Shown here: piece by piece, positions 33,430 to 45,494 of the stretch
Numbering within the stretch: the stretch's first letter is position 1
How the letters are laid out: each line of letters begins with the position of its first letter
From: Neckera pumila
Lineage: Eukaryota; Streptophyta; Bryopsida; Hypnales; Neckeraceae
Direction of reading: 5' to 3'
Assembly (NCBI GenBank): GCA_963969595.1
Contig: OZ018412.1
Coordinates: 17,982,501-18,046,500, forward strand
Length of the DNA stretch: 64,000 bases
The notes under the pieces: generated by a model
What the model was told of the DNA's origin: nothing
What the model saw: the letters and a program-made list of their open reading frames with translations, nothing else
Databases searched by the model: none
Program-made: the position numbers and the translations under genes

Positions 33430-33525
33430 TTAGGCCCCCCTTTTGGCCCATTTTTGTACTAATGCTGAGGTGGGGGGTGCAAAACTTTTGCTCCCCCTTT
33501 TGGCCCATTTTTGTACGCATTAGGC
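33430..33525. repeat. Short direct repeat CCCCCTTTTGGCCCATTTTTG
   Basis: The word CCCCTTTTGGCCCATTTTTG occurs at about 33437-33457 and 33495-33514, each followed by TAC. A third, degenerate CCCCCTTTAGGCCC lies near 33610. Confidence 0.75.
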
Positions 33526-33684
33526 CTCAATTGACGCTCAAAGTGCACGGAACTAGCTCAGGTTCCTGCGGTCTTCCGAACCTCAGCCCGAACCAGAGAT
33601 GCACATTAGGCCCCCTTTAGGCCCGGCATAAAGTGGCAGAAGTTCCCAGTGAAACGCCCTCCCGTTCGATTCTCCCTGTGTTGA

Positions 33685-34500
33685 ATGCCACCCGCATAAT
33701 ATAATTGCATGGATCTGATCAGTATATCCCTGATTAATTGAGGGCTGGTTGGCCATCACATTCTGCACCGGCCTGCAGTGTCGCCAAGGCCGCGCGCGGC
33801 CACTTAATTTGTGGATCCACCGACCATGTCGGATCGATATCGATTCAGCATATACTGTATATATATCGACAGAGAGCTCGTGCAGGATGCGAGACGGCTG
33901 CCATTGCATTCAGTACCAACGTCGACGTAAATAAAAAATGTCGAAAATGGGCCTACAGCAACTTAGCTGGATCGAGCTTGATCCCTTTTGATTCGATCCA
34001 GTGGCCATGATCCAATTTGGATCGATTCCAAAAAATAATTCAGTGACCGACCAGCTGGTCAGCAGAAACGTCGACGTTGTACCTCAGTCCAGCCCAGTCA
34101 CAGACGTCGATGCTGTACGTATATCAGACAGTCCAGTCACTCGATTTGAATATATGACCAGTTACATTTGGTACAAATGAATGAATGTCTTTATTCATTT
34201 AGATTTGCACAACTTACGTAACTCCAAAATAGAGACATCGAAGTAGTACTAATTCTTGAAGTACACAATGATCAAACTATTAACTAAAACGTGAATTTCA
34301 TTGAATTGGCAATATTCGGCCTTGGGGCATTTTGACATCGATGGAGAAGACCTTCAACCTTGAAATTATTTTATTCACACGCTTTCTGTATTTCAAACGG
34401 CACAACGTACATTGTATACCAGTATTAAATACAAATTTTGTAATTAGGGATTCCCTGCCTCTTCAGTCTTCACCCCTTCGGTGGCCGGCCTGAATCGTTT
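33685..34500. repeat. Less-decayed copy of the 29450-30590 repeat, rearranged
   Basis: 33685-34020 is collinear with 29881-30180 (GAATGCCACCCGCATAAT start, CACCGACCATGTCGGA, GGATCGAGCTTGATCC). 34150-34500 matches the inverse of 29450-29850 (ACTCCAAAATAGAGACATCG, CTTCACCCC..GGTGGCC). The copy is clearly GC- and CpG-richer. No coding potential recognised. Confidence 0.7.
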
Positions 34501-35753
34501 CGTTTTCCTCCAGCGCTTCGGGATCAACCATGCCATTGTGAAGGAATCAGTTCGCCATTTTCATGACGTTCTGGGACACGTGTACATCTGCGATTCCCGT
34601 CAGATGTCTTGCCAAGTTCTTGAAACTTCACCGTTTCAATGAATATATTTATGGGCCCATGGATCACTTGATCAAGTCGCAAAATTTTCAGTAGGTCCTT
34701 GAACCCCTGCAGGCAAGCACGCGCTTAAGTAAGTTACTTGAACAATGGATGCACTTCAGGGATCGATGTTGCAAGGCCAGGACCTGAATTAATTTAGATT
34801 GCAAAGGAAAGAACTCAGAATACATATATCCCGGAGGTATTATCGGGCACGGGCACGTACGGCGTACGAAATAAGGGGTTAAATACGAAAACGTCAGAGC
34901 GCTAAGGGGGCAAAAACTATTAGATGCTCTTGGCGATGTAGGTGTGCATAAGCCTAGCTATTGTAACGAATTGAAGGAGCATATTCTGATAACTTCCCTG
35001 CAAACATTCAAAACCACAAACGTGACAACAATTTTCGGGACCTTTTTTTAACCAATATTTATCTTCAGTTTTATGAGATGAAAAATTTAGAATGTAACGT
35101 AACCCGCATAATTATATGGACCCTGATTGAGGATCCAATCCATCACTGATCATTCAGCAGATAGTGAAGTTTGACCAACATCATTTGGAGCTCCTCTCGA
35201 TCCCCGGTGGGCCAGCAATCGCGATTACTGATCAGAGTCTGTGGACATTTCATGATCCCTTTCCTCCGATCCCCAGGTCGACCCAGTGGCAGTACGTCCG
35301 ATTTATTTTTGATCGACTGTCTCCAACAATTGACCACCTTTAATTTCGCAGGACTTACTCCACGTACTGATGGACGTGTGGAGGATTGGTACACTGATGA
35401 TAGTCTATATGTTCATTCATTAATTTGTAGTTACTAGCTTGGAATCCGTCAATTGGATATTTGGGGAAGTCCTTATAATGCACGATGCATGTGGTGTTGA
35501 ATATCTTGCGTTCGCAGTCGTCGTCGATCGACGCTGTACGTACATCAGTCCCTGAGTTCTCGCTGATCGCTCTGTGCATGTGGACCATATGTGGAGCTTT
35601 CATTTGAACTGCTGGCCTGGCTAGCTAGCACTCCATTATTTACTCTGAATCATTGAACTTACATTGCGATGGCGACTTGCAGGTGCAGGTGCCGGGATGA
35701 TGCGCAAGGACTCAGTTTCGATTTGCACAAAAAAGAACGGACAGAGAACATAC
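34501..35753. other. Spacer with fragment of the same repeat family
   Basis: At about 35098-35130 the words AACCCGCATAATTATATGGA and CTGATTGAGGAT repeat the terminus of the 29881 and 33685 elements. The rest (34501-35090, 35140-35750) has CTAG/GATC-rich words but no recognised gene. Confidence 0.45.
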
Positions 35754-35901
35754 AACGGATATTCCGTTAGAATGGCAATATTCCACAAACTTGGCAGTTT
35801 TAGGTTTAGACCATGTGTTTTGAAATCTATGCCAATCCTAGAAAATCAATGCCCAAGAAAATGGCAAAAGAATATTGCCATTTTAATAAAATATCCGTTA
35901 T
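35754..35901. mobile_element. MITE related to the one at 15271
   Basis: The left end ACGGATATTCCGTTAGAATGG pairs with the inverse of CCATTTTAATAAAATATCCGT on the right (TIR about 29 bp). The interior has TTTTGAAATCTAT and CCTAGAAAATC words like those of the 15271 element. No certain target duplication. Confidence 0.65.
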
Positions 35902-35913
35902 ATTCATGAAGTA

Positions 35914-36488
35914 TTAACCCCTAAAGTCCCAAGGCCATTTTTTTGTCAAAAATCACTCAAAATTGCTAACTTTATTGCGTTCATCTAAAAGATCAGAAAA
36001 AATATTTTTTTTAGAAACTTACCGTAGGATCTTGTACTAAACTTTTTACAGATCATGTAGTAAAAATTTTGTGATGTTTGACTGTACGGATTGAAAGATA
36101 TTAGCATTCAAAGTGAAAGAAAAAGTTTTTTTCAAGAAAATGCTCTAATTGCCCGAAAAACAAGATTGTCCATAACTTTCTCATAAAAAATCCAAATGAA
36201 ATGAATCAAAGCTTCCCAAAATAGGCAAAAATATAATCTATAAGGAAAAAAAATTAAAAAAATTAAATTAAATTTCTTACAAAAAAATTTTGCTGCCCCC
36301 TCTCCTTTATTTGGGCATAACTTTTGCTCCCGGGCACCGATTGAAATAAAAATTACATTCCCCAAAAGCTAATAAGTTTTTCTATCTTATGGAAAAGTTT
36401 CAAAAAGTTTCATTAAAAATTGAGCTCATAGGAACCTGCCCAAAATCCATTTTGTCCCCCGTAGGGACAACGGGACTTTAGGGATTAA
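35914..36488. mobile_element. TTAA-bounded element, copy 5 (inverted, internally deleted)
   Basis: 575 bp. TTAACCCCTAAAGTCCCAAGG at the left and CGGGACTTTAGGGATTAA at the right. Its left half is the inverse of the right half of copy 1 and it lacks about 350 bp of the interior. Confidence 0.8.
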
Positions 36489-36492
36489 TGGT

Positions 36493-36636
36493 CCAAAATT
36501 TAATTAAATTGGCAATAATCCATATACCATTTTCCCATTCTTTTCTAGGATTGGTACAGACTTCAGACTACATGGTTTAAAGGTGAAAGTGCCAATTTAA
36601 CAAAATATCGCCATTTTAACAAAACATTGGTTCAAG
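36493..36636. mobile_element. Degenerate MITE next to a TTAA element
   Basis: CCAAAATTTAATTAAATTGG on the left and the inverse of CCATTTTAACAAAACATTGG on the right. It shares the TTAAAATGGC core with the elements at 15271 and 35754. Adjacent to the TTAA end at 36488. Confidence 0.45.
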
Positions 36637-36686
36637 ATCGCCTGGCTCAAACTAATTTATATTCTACAAGTTTTTAACAATGCAAG

Positions 36687-37075
36687 CATTAGGAAAAAAA
36701 GCAGCCCTCTCGCCCCTCCAAAGGGCTGCTCCAAATTGACAAGCTAAGCTATTTCAAGCTTGGCCTATCAATCTCGAAATGGCCCCAGTTGAGTAGTCAA
36801 CTTGGCTGACTACTCGCTGAAAAAATCAACTTTCATACTTTTTTTTTTTTTTTTTTTTGAACTTTTTTTTAAATATTTTTTTAAGATTAAAAAATTATTA
36901 TTATTATTATTATTAATTTTTATTTGCAAAATTGACTTCCTGCGCCACTATCACTACAGAATTTGCTGCTATAGAAATAGGGAAAAAAAGCAATTTCAGC
37001 CCCGTTAAACCAAATTTCGACGTCCTTCAGAGGGCTGTGGAGCAGCCCTTGAGAGGGCTGATTTTTTCTCTAATG
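36687..37075. mobile_element. CATTAG...CTAATG element, copy 3
   Basis: 389 bp. It starts CATTAGGAAAAAAAGCAGCC and ends GGCTGATTTTTTCTCTAATG. It contains GGGCTGCTCCAAATTGAC, an ATT microsatellite at about 36895-36916 and CTGCGCCACTATCACTAC. Confidence 0.8.
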
Positions 37076-37421
37076 TGCTTCTTAAATTTATTTGATTTTA
37101 GAAATCTCAATCTTTTCATTACTTTATTATCATCATAAAAATTGCATTAATTGGTGATTTTGTTCTAATGTGGTGATTTTGTTAAAAAACGTTCTGTATG
37201 ACCTCATGCAGTAGTGCCTCCCAAATTCATAACAAAGAGAGTTGTTGATGAAAGTTTGAATTGTGAGCCTTTTTTAAAATCAAACATTTGTAGATAAACA
37301 GAAAGAAAAACTAGATTTACAAGATTTATTTAGTTAATATTTAATAACTTAAACTAATATATATATTATTGGATATTTTATTTATATGTATAATTTTAAA
37401 ACTTTTTTGATAGCTCTGCAT

Positions 37422-39234
37422 TTAATCCCTAAAGTTTCATTGTTCCCTCAAGGAACAAAATGGATTTTGGGCATGCTCCTGTGGTTTCAATATTTGTCAT
37501 GATTTTGTCAAAATTCTTAGTAAAGATAGAAAAACACATTAGCTTTCTATAAAAGTTATAAAGAAAGACCAAATTTCAATTTGGCAAGCAAAAAAACACC
37601 ACCACAAATCCTTAACTTTAAAAAATTACAAAATTAATTTCTTATAGATTATATTTTTATGTACGTGGAAAGATTTGATTCATTCCATTTAAATTGTTAT
37701 ATGAAAATTATAGACAATCTTGTTTTGGGGGCATTCAGAGAATCTTCTTGAAAAAAATAACTTATAAAATTCATTTTTGAGTTCAATTTTATAAGTTAAA
37801 AAATAAATTTTACAAGGTTAACCCTTAAAAAACCAACATGCGTTCTTTGGCCATATAGAATTTTTGGGCGGGTACATACAACTAGAGATTTCCATATTTT
37901 TGGCTGAAATTTTAATAGAAGGTGGGGCGAGGAATATCTTTCATATACACCAAATTTCATGACATTTGGAAATACAAGTCAAAAGTTATGGCCTAATATG
38001 TTACTTTCTTTTGTAACTAGGCAGTTTGGGTAGATAAGAAAAAGTCACTTTTTTTTAAAACAAAAATTTGAAATTGTTTTTCTAGAATTATATATAGGTA
38101 AAAAGCTATGAATCATCTCATTTTGATCAATAAGTCAAAAGTTATGAAGAATTTAAGTTTGCGGGGAGTTATGGATTCTTTACTCTAAAATAAATTTCGA
38201 AGTCCTTTATCTTACTCAATTTTCCATATTTTTTGAAAAAAATAAAATCCTAGGATGTAGGTTATTTATTACAACATAGCCACCATTGGGATGAGCATTT
38301 TTCAATTCCATAATTAAATTCTTGACAAATTTGTATTTTGAATCATTCTGTACTACTATCTATTTACTATATTTTTCCTATATGTTGTACAATTCCAAAT
38401 GAAGTGAAAATTTTCAAGTTTGTAGCCAATTTTTCTAGGAAAAAGAATTTAAAGAAGCACATTCATTTGGACATTTTTTCATCCAAAAATGAGCTTGTAA
38501 AATGTTGCTGCCCTGCTTTTTATAGGGTCCAAAAAATGGTTTTAGTGAATTTGAATGCTTATATCCTGCAATCTATGTGGTGGAAATTCCTGAAATTTTT
38601 AACATATGTAATCAAGTCACCATAATATAAGATCCTATGGTTACATGTGTCAAATTTTTTTTTTTCAAAAATTGAATACTTGTACTAAAATGGCAATTTT
38701 TGAGCGTTTTCGATGTAAACATAGTCATGGAATTTTAGGAGTTAAGATTTCTTGCTAGAAAACTTTCACCATTGAGATTAATGTGTTTCAGATCCATCTT
38801 AGAGCTATTAATGGTTTTGTTTTCTTTCAATCTTGAATCTACTTCAACTTAACAAGTTTTTAATAAGTGAAAATTAAGTGTGTTTTTTTGAATTTTTTTT
38901 CACATACTCTCAACTCAATTCATCCACGTAAAAAAATTAGAAATTTAAAATCAATAGAGCAAAACTTTAAGTTAAGAAGGTTCAAAGCCAAGAAAATAGT
39001 TGGGCAAGGTGAAAAAAAAAATTGTTTTCTTCACTTTAAATGCAAATATCTTACAATCTACGCGGTCAATGTTTTGAAATTTCTTCCACACATTTTTATA
39101 CTAGTCAAGTACAAAATCTTACGGTTAGATATGCAAAAATACAATAAATTTTTTTTTTTGCTCTTTGCAATAGAAATGTGGCAGTTTTGAGTGATTTTTT
39201 TATGGAGGGAAAGCCTTGTGACTTTAGAGGTTAA
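37422..39234. mobile_element. TTAA-bounded element, copy 6 (host of a nested copy)
   Basis: TTAA at 37422-37425 followed by TCCCTAAAGTTTCATTG, and TTGTGACTTTAGAGG followed by TTAA at 39231-39234. Subtracting the nested element at 37818-38745 leaves about 889 bp, collinear with copies 1-3. Confidence 0.82.
37818..38745. mobile_element. TTAA-bounded element, copy 7 (subfamily B), nested
   Basis: 928 bp from TTAA (37818-37821, then CCCTTAAAAAACC) to TTAA (38742-38745, after GGAATTTTAGGAG). It interrupts copy 6 at the position that reads GGTTAGATTTTCTTG in copy 3, so the host sequence resumes as GATTTCTTGCTAG right after the second TTAA. The subfamily B interior is shared with the copies at 32395 and 40514. 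Confidence 0.85.
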
Positions 39235-40173
39235 TTTGTGCTTGAAATGAAGTTCTTTAGGTATTTGACTTTAACATGGGCAATTTTTGCAATCAAATTT
39301 TTTATATAAAATAGTAAATCTAATATTAGAATACATGTTTTGAAATTTAAAATACTTACGATAAATTGATTTTGACAAGCAAAAATTTGACTTTATAGTT
39401 GATGCATAATTGATGAATATACACTTATATACTCATTTATATATACATATGTGTGTGTTTACCTTGCCATGTGGCATTTTGATTAGAGCTTTCATTTTCA
39501 CCTACTTTGTTTATGTTATAACTGTGGAATCTCTCTATGCAACCTTTTGGTATTGTTGTATACAAGATTGACAATTGGATAGAGCTCCTTTATATAATAA
39601 ATATTCATAAAATATATTTGCCTCTTTAACTATCTGATAATGACCCCTCTTGTTTGCAAGTAGTTAAGAATGTTTTCTAAGTGGTGTCCTTGAGGTTGTA
39701 GGCTTGTAGCCTATAAATTATTATAATTTTAATCAATTATAGATATTTTTTATCCTAATTGCAAAAATTGAGGTCTTATTTGAAAATATCTCACCAAATG
39801 AACTATGAAAAATGAAATTTGATCAGAGGATTATCAATTGAAAATGAGTTGGTTCAATGCCCTTATACTAATAAATTAACTTCAAAACTTCTTGACAACC
39901 TAAAGCATTGAGATATAGAATTTCTAAGTATTGGGAAATCAATGTGTTGAATATGATAGGTAATTTGGAATGAAAAAAAATGAAAAAAAACAAAAAAATT
40001 AGACAAGAAAACTCTTGAACAAGTCTTTATATGCCTAAAATCTTTTTTTTAATGCCAACTCCTATTATCTCATCAAGATCTAGAAAATGATTTAACCCAT
40101 TCAAGATTTACTCTATATTTTTATAGTCACACTATAACATTATAATTCAAAAAGCTATAAAAAAGTGTGACAT
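39235..40173. other. AT-rich spacer, nothing recognised
   Basis: No gene or structured element visible. Confidence 0.5.
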
Positions 40174-40451
40174 AAGGTGGGTACCCCAAAATTGTACCTT
40201 GCCTAAAACCACCATCATCACTCTATGGACATCTCTAAAATCAAAATGTACATATATTGAAGAAAAGATTTTAGGACATCTATCAAATTTTTTTATTCTT
40301 CATAAATTGTGTACACTAACTAAATGTCACATTCTTTGGTGCATTAGAACCTCCTTTCACTAGCCAACAAGAAAATATGAAAATTTGACCAATCTAATAA
40401 AAGTAATTAGATACAATAGCAAAAAAGTGATGGTTTTGGGGTTACCCACTT
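40174..40451. mobile_element. Candidate MITE, about 278 bp
   Basis: AAGGTGGGTACCCCAAAA on the left is the inverse of TTTTGGGGTTACCCACTT on the right with one indel. CAT stands outside both ends. The GTACC..CCAAAATTGTACC words recall the foldback at 33274. Confidence 0.5.
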
Positions 40452-40513
40452 CATTGTAGGAGTCAAGTGGGTGATAGTATAACAATATCTAAAACCATCC
40501 AAATAAAAGTTCC

Positions 40514-41446
40514 TTCACCCTAAATGTATTTGACTATTTTTTGCACCAAAAACGCTCTAAAAATGCTATTTCTAATACAAGTACCAAATTTCAGAAAAAA
40601 AACATTTTTGGACACATATAACCGTAATATATTATAGTGCACTAGTTTGAGAAGATGTGAAAAAAATTTCAGAATTTTTCACCATGCAGATTGCAAGATA
40701 TTAGTATTTGAATTGAGATAAATCCTTTTTTTGTCCCTGTACAAATCCAGACAGCTGCACTTCACATGGTCACATTTGTATGAAAAAATGTCCAAAATGG
40801 TGGTTATTCTTTGGATTCAATTTTGAAGTCAAGTTGGATATATGCTTGAAAAATTTTAGATCATTTGGAGTTGTACAACATATAGGAAAAAAAAGTAAGC
40901 AGAAAGAAGTAGAGAATGATTCAAAACACTAAATTGTTAAGAATTTAATTATGGAATTGAAAAATGCCAATCCCAATGGTTGTAATGTTGTAATAAATAA
41001 TCTACATCCAAATTTATTTTTTTTCAAAAATATTGAGAATTGAGTTAAATAAAGGACTTCAAAGTTTATTTTAGAGTAGAGATTCCATAACTACCCGCAA
41101 ACTAAAACTCCTCATAATTTTCATCTCATTAATCTAAATGGAATGACTCAAAGCTTTCCATGTATATATAAATCTAAAGAACCAATTTCAAATTTTTATT
41201 TTTTTAAAAGGTGATTTCAAAGAGTTTTTTGAGCTGCCCGTCAAGCACTGAAAATCACATATCATACAATAACTATTTAATTATGCAGTCAAAAGTAATG
41301 AAAATTGTTGGGCCTTAAAGCTACTCCAGACCTCTGGAAAATGTTGTGTGAAAATTTCAAAGAAAAAAAATAAACACTCCATTCATAGTAAGTTGACCAA
41401 AATCACTATGTTGCCAAAAAATGGTGTTCGGACGTTCAGGGATTAA
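40514..41446. mobile_element. TTAA-bounded element, copy 8 (subfamily B, inverted)
   Basis: 933 bp. The right end GTTCGGACGTTCAGGGATTAA is at 41426-41446. The left end is degenerate (TTCACCCTAAATG). The interior is the inverse of copies 4 and 7. Confidence 0.75.
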
Positions 41447-42250
41447 CCTTAGAAAGGTGGGCCCATTATTATAGATTTCAAGCTTCACTGTCTATTATTC
41501 TATTTGGTGCCATTTTGGAACTATATATGAATGAAGATTTCTATATTTATTTATTAGAGATAAAGTTATGTGTCTACTGTAAGTTCTAAAGTTTTCAAAC
41601 TTTTAGGAAAAATTGAAATTATTATGAATTTCTTTAAGAAAAAAATAGAAAAAATGCATATCAAATACATAATGTACTCAAAAAATCTGAAATTTTCACA
41701 TACTGATGTATATCGTGGGGGCTAACATCTAATGGTATGTACTAAAGTAACTATGTCAATATAAAATTAGAAAATGAACAAACCATGGTTACAAGCCTAA
41801 AATTCATATTGCTATTAAATATTAAGATTTAAGATTTTTTCAAAATTTCTAGTTAGATAGAAACTGCAGTGGATAAGCTTCATTTCGTTAATTGGACTCA
41901 AATTAAAAAAATACCACTTTTATGGCTAAAATTTACATCAAGAGTTAATAGCAAGAGAATCTCTGTGATCTAGATTTCGCCATCTCACAAAACCCAGAGT
42001 AATAGTATAGAGGTTCTAAAATCTTGGGAATGGTCAAATAGTCTAACGTATTAGTAGCTAAAGTCACTTGTTTTCTAGAATGAAAAGGAATTCAATATGA
42101 ATTATCATACAACTTCTCAATAGACAATTTATTTTACACTCTTATACCCAAAGGAATAATTTGTTGGCCAGTCCGTTAAATAATGCTATGGGACGCATGA
42201 TTGCTGTCTCAGTCCTGCCTAGTATTCTAGGGGTATTTCAAAGACGATTT
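41447..42250. other. AT-rich spacer, nothing recognised
   Basis: No gene or clear repeat. It leads into the motif-dense region. Confidence 0.5.
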
Positions 42251-42254
42251 GTCA

Positions 42255-44120
42255 GGTTGTTCAACAATTTGTCATACATGATCTAGACTCTTAAATGCAA
42301 CATTTCATATATATAATATATAGATTCATTAATTACCATGAAGTTTTTTTTACCATAACAATTTGTCCAGTCACTACTTAGCTAACCAAATTACTAGTTT
42401 AGATGAGTATCAAACAGTCCCAGTCCTCTACAACAAATTGTCCCTATACTAATGCAAGGGGAATGAGTGTGTAATGCAATTTCAGCTTCCAGCTTCTCTG
42501 CACATTATCACAACTTGTTAAAATCAAACAATTTTATCTTTAACTAATCTCCATGAGGTACTGGTCCATAGTTGTCTTTTGTTCCACAGTCAAGGCAAAT
42601 TGTCTTCACAGTCAGCTTCAGGTCAAACAAATTGTCGCTACACTACTCAGCATATTGCAGCTTTTGGCAATTAGTCTATCACAAGCTACAAATGTCAATT
42701 TATATTAATTTATTATTTCACAATATCAACATACACTAGTGAACAAATTGACTCATCATAACACAACAAAGTTCTTTCATATCAATTTGTATAACTCCTT
42801 ACATACATCAAAAAGACTATTCATATTTAATTTGATATTTCTTTTATTTATAATAATTTTAATTTCCCTTCATATTCCAACCACAATTTAATTTTATCGA
42901 CAACTTGTCAGATATAAATTAATTCGTATCAAAATAAGAATTTAACATTCAACAATTTGCTCCAAAATTGCATATTATAATATCGGCAACAGTTTTAAAT
43001 AAATTTCACAATTACAATGCATCATACAAATTGTTGTTTTGGAATTTTAAATTAATAATTTAGAATCAAAAATCTGACAATTATTAATTTAAACATTTCA
43101 CAATTTCCTCATTTCATCAATTATAACAAATTACAACCAGTTTGTAAATCTTAATTGTCAAACAAATTGATCACCGCATTTGCACATACACAATAATTAT
43201 GTCATTAAATCTTAATCGAGTTACAGACAAATTGTTAGAATTTACATTACCAATTAGGTGTTCTGATGAACAAGTTGTCTTGTGCCCGAACTGGTCTGCC
43301 GTGCCATTTGTTCTTCACTGCTGCACTCGAACAAATTGTCTTGCGATTCTTTCTCCTACTACATCATTCTAACTCTACTGGCATATTCACTCAGACAAAT
43401 TGTTCTCTCAATTCTCACTGTAACATTCACATAAAGACTGCCAACCACTCAAGAGAAATTCACTCAACCACTTGACAAATTGTTTTAAGAACACACATAC
43501 AAAGAACACAGTTTACCACCACAGCTACTATTATGCAACAAACAATTTGTCTAAAATAATTCAGTCATTCCAATCACTGGAAATATATCAATGCACAATT
43601 ACAATTTACACAATTCGTTCTCAAGATCACAATCAAGAAATCCAATCACTGGATATAAACAATTTACACAATAATGCAAAGCCCAATTCAAAACTCTCAC
43701 AAAGTAGTCCACTTGGACTTTCCTTCCAACAACAAATTTTCTAACTCAAAATTCACAATCTCCACAACAGTATTCCAATCACTGGAAATACAAGAGACTC
43801 AAGTGAAAGAGCACAAAGACAAATGATTACAATATTATATTAACAAAGCACATCCTGTGCTGAAACAGACAAATTGTCAACAAAAGTACGCTACTGAAGA
43901 CTGAGAGAGTGGGGGGAAAGAAAGACAAATTGTTTAAAGCTATACTGCCTCAAGCGGTACCAAGACACAAGTTAAAAAATCGTTACAAAGACAATTCGTC
44001 CTACTTCATATCCTGCCTATTTACAACTTTCAAAATCTGAAGTCAATTTGTCCATCTTTTTCTACATAATGTGAAACAATTCTTACAAATTGTCTCTTTT
44101 ACACTATGAAAGACAAATTG
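42255..44120. repeat. Region packed with CAAATTG/CAATTTG motif in both orientations
   Basis: About 20 exact CAAATTG or CAATTTG words, usually as (G)ACAAATTG(T)(C), at irregular spacing. Examples lie near 42273, 42359, 42434, 42597, 42629, 42745, 42784, 42957, 43028, 43166, 43227, 43331, 43397, 43475, 43541, 43869, 43925, 44043, 44086 and 44113. Many near-variants lie between. The intervening sequence is not repeated, so this is neither a tandem satellite nor a CRISPR. Open frames are short and asparagine/threonine rich. Confidence 0.75.
43568..43787. repeat. Three copies of TTCCAATCACTGGAA
   Basis: The dyad TTCCA-atcac-TGGAA is complete at 43568-43582 and 43773-43787 and nearly so at 43641-43653. 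Each is followed by ATA. They lie inside the CAAATTG-rich region. Confidence 0.75.
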
Positions 44121-45494
44121 ACTGAAAAAGCAAAAATTGCTAAGACTACAATAGCCCAAATATATTATAAAGGAGATTCATGGATTAGTCTTACAAGGAT
44201 GCTATAGACTAAAGTGGTCCTATGGATGACTTCATTATAAACTGTAGAAAAAGAGAATGCTCCTATTGGTCCAATAATCAAAGAATTTTGGTGACTATCT
44301 TAGTCATGGGAGGCCATGTCTTCACAAGGTTGAGCATCTTTTTCTTTAGAAAAGTCAATAAAATCATAATGAGGGACTTTGCAATATTGTTCACCGGAAA
44401 CGTACTCAAGTACCCTCCAAATAAATAAATTGGATGAAAAAATATATTTTTCCATCCTCCGGTCTTAGCTTAAGTCATCCACTAGGCATCCATCATGTAA
44501 TATCTGCAATAGTAATACAAGCTTATCCCCTCACAATCCAAGGGAGGAGGTACTTTTAGAGTGGGCCCAAATTGCCAAGAATTTGAGCAATTTTTTGCTC
44601 ATTTTTTCTTGAAATTAGATAGAGCGTAATTGTAGCATCTTGAATTTCACATTGAGAATGAACACCTCAAAAATTTTCAAATTATTTGACTGTACGATTT
44701 AGGAGATATTTAAGGTTGAAGTTTTATTTAGGTCAATGGAAATACAAAGAAGGAGCATATCTTTTTAAGAATATTTTGAAATGATGATTTTTATGCTCAG
44801 TGAAAGGTAAGAGAGTTGGGAATGTACATTTAAAATTTCACACATTCCAAGCATTTTTCAATTCATAGTGGAGCTTACAATGCACAGTGGTCATTGAATT
44901 GAAACTAGTGTTTGTAAGAAAAAAAAGAATGGGACACTTGTATTCTCTTAGAGCTCTTTGAATCTTCTCTTTTTGAAGTCAATCTACCCTTTTGGAGGTG
45001 GATAAGAATCACATTGGTTGACTGGCTTTTCAGTCCATACCCAAACCAAATCCCATGAGTTGTAAACTATACTACACCATTTAACTTTGAAAAATTCCCC
45101 AAGGTGGAGTTTAACTCGGAATTTGATGAAACTACCTCCATTCGATTTATAATGCACTCTAATTTCTAGGAATAATTTTTATTTTCAAAAGAACTCAAAA
45201 TCTGAGAACGGACTGGTCGCTCGGGTCATTGGCCGGGTTAAAAGCTCAAACAATTGTGTCACGTGATATTACGAAACTCCATATTATCACTTACATTTCG
45301 GGCTATCATATGCTGTGACATTAAAGAGAGCAGCGACGGAGAACAGTGCCTGAATAGGGCTTCTCTCTGTTTTCTCTCCTTGTGCATTCTGCTTCGGAAT
45401 CCTTGGCAGCTGCAATCCGCCATCGCCGCTTGCCCTTCATTCCCCGTCTTCGCATTGCCAAATTTTCGCAGCGTCCTCACGAGGCGTCGTCCTC
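44121..45494. other. Spacer and presumed promoter of the ATP11 gene
   Basis: AT-rich until about 45200, then GC-richer, which marks the promoter and leader of the downstream gene. No clear TATA box was chosen. Confidence 0.4.

Noticed and set aside
33640..33690. tRNA-like B box (GTTCGATTCTCC)
   Set aside because: No matching A box, acceptor stem or anticodon arm could be folded around it.
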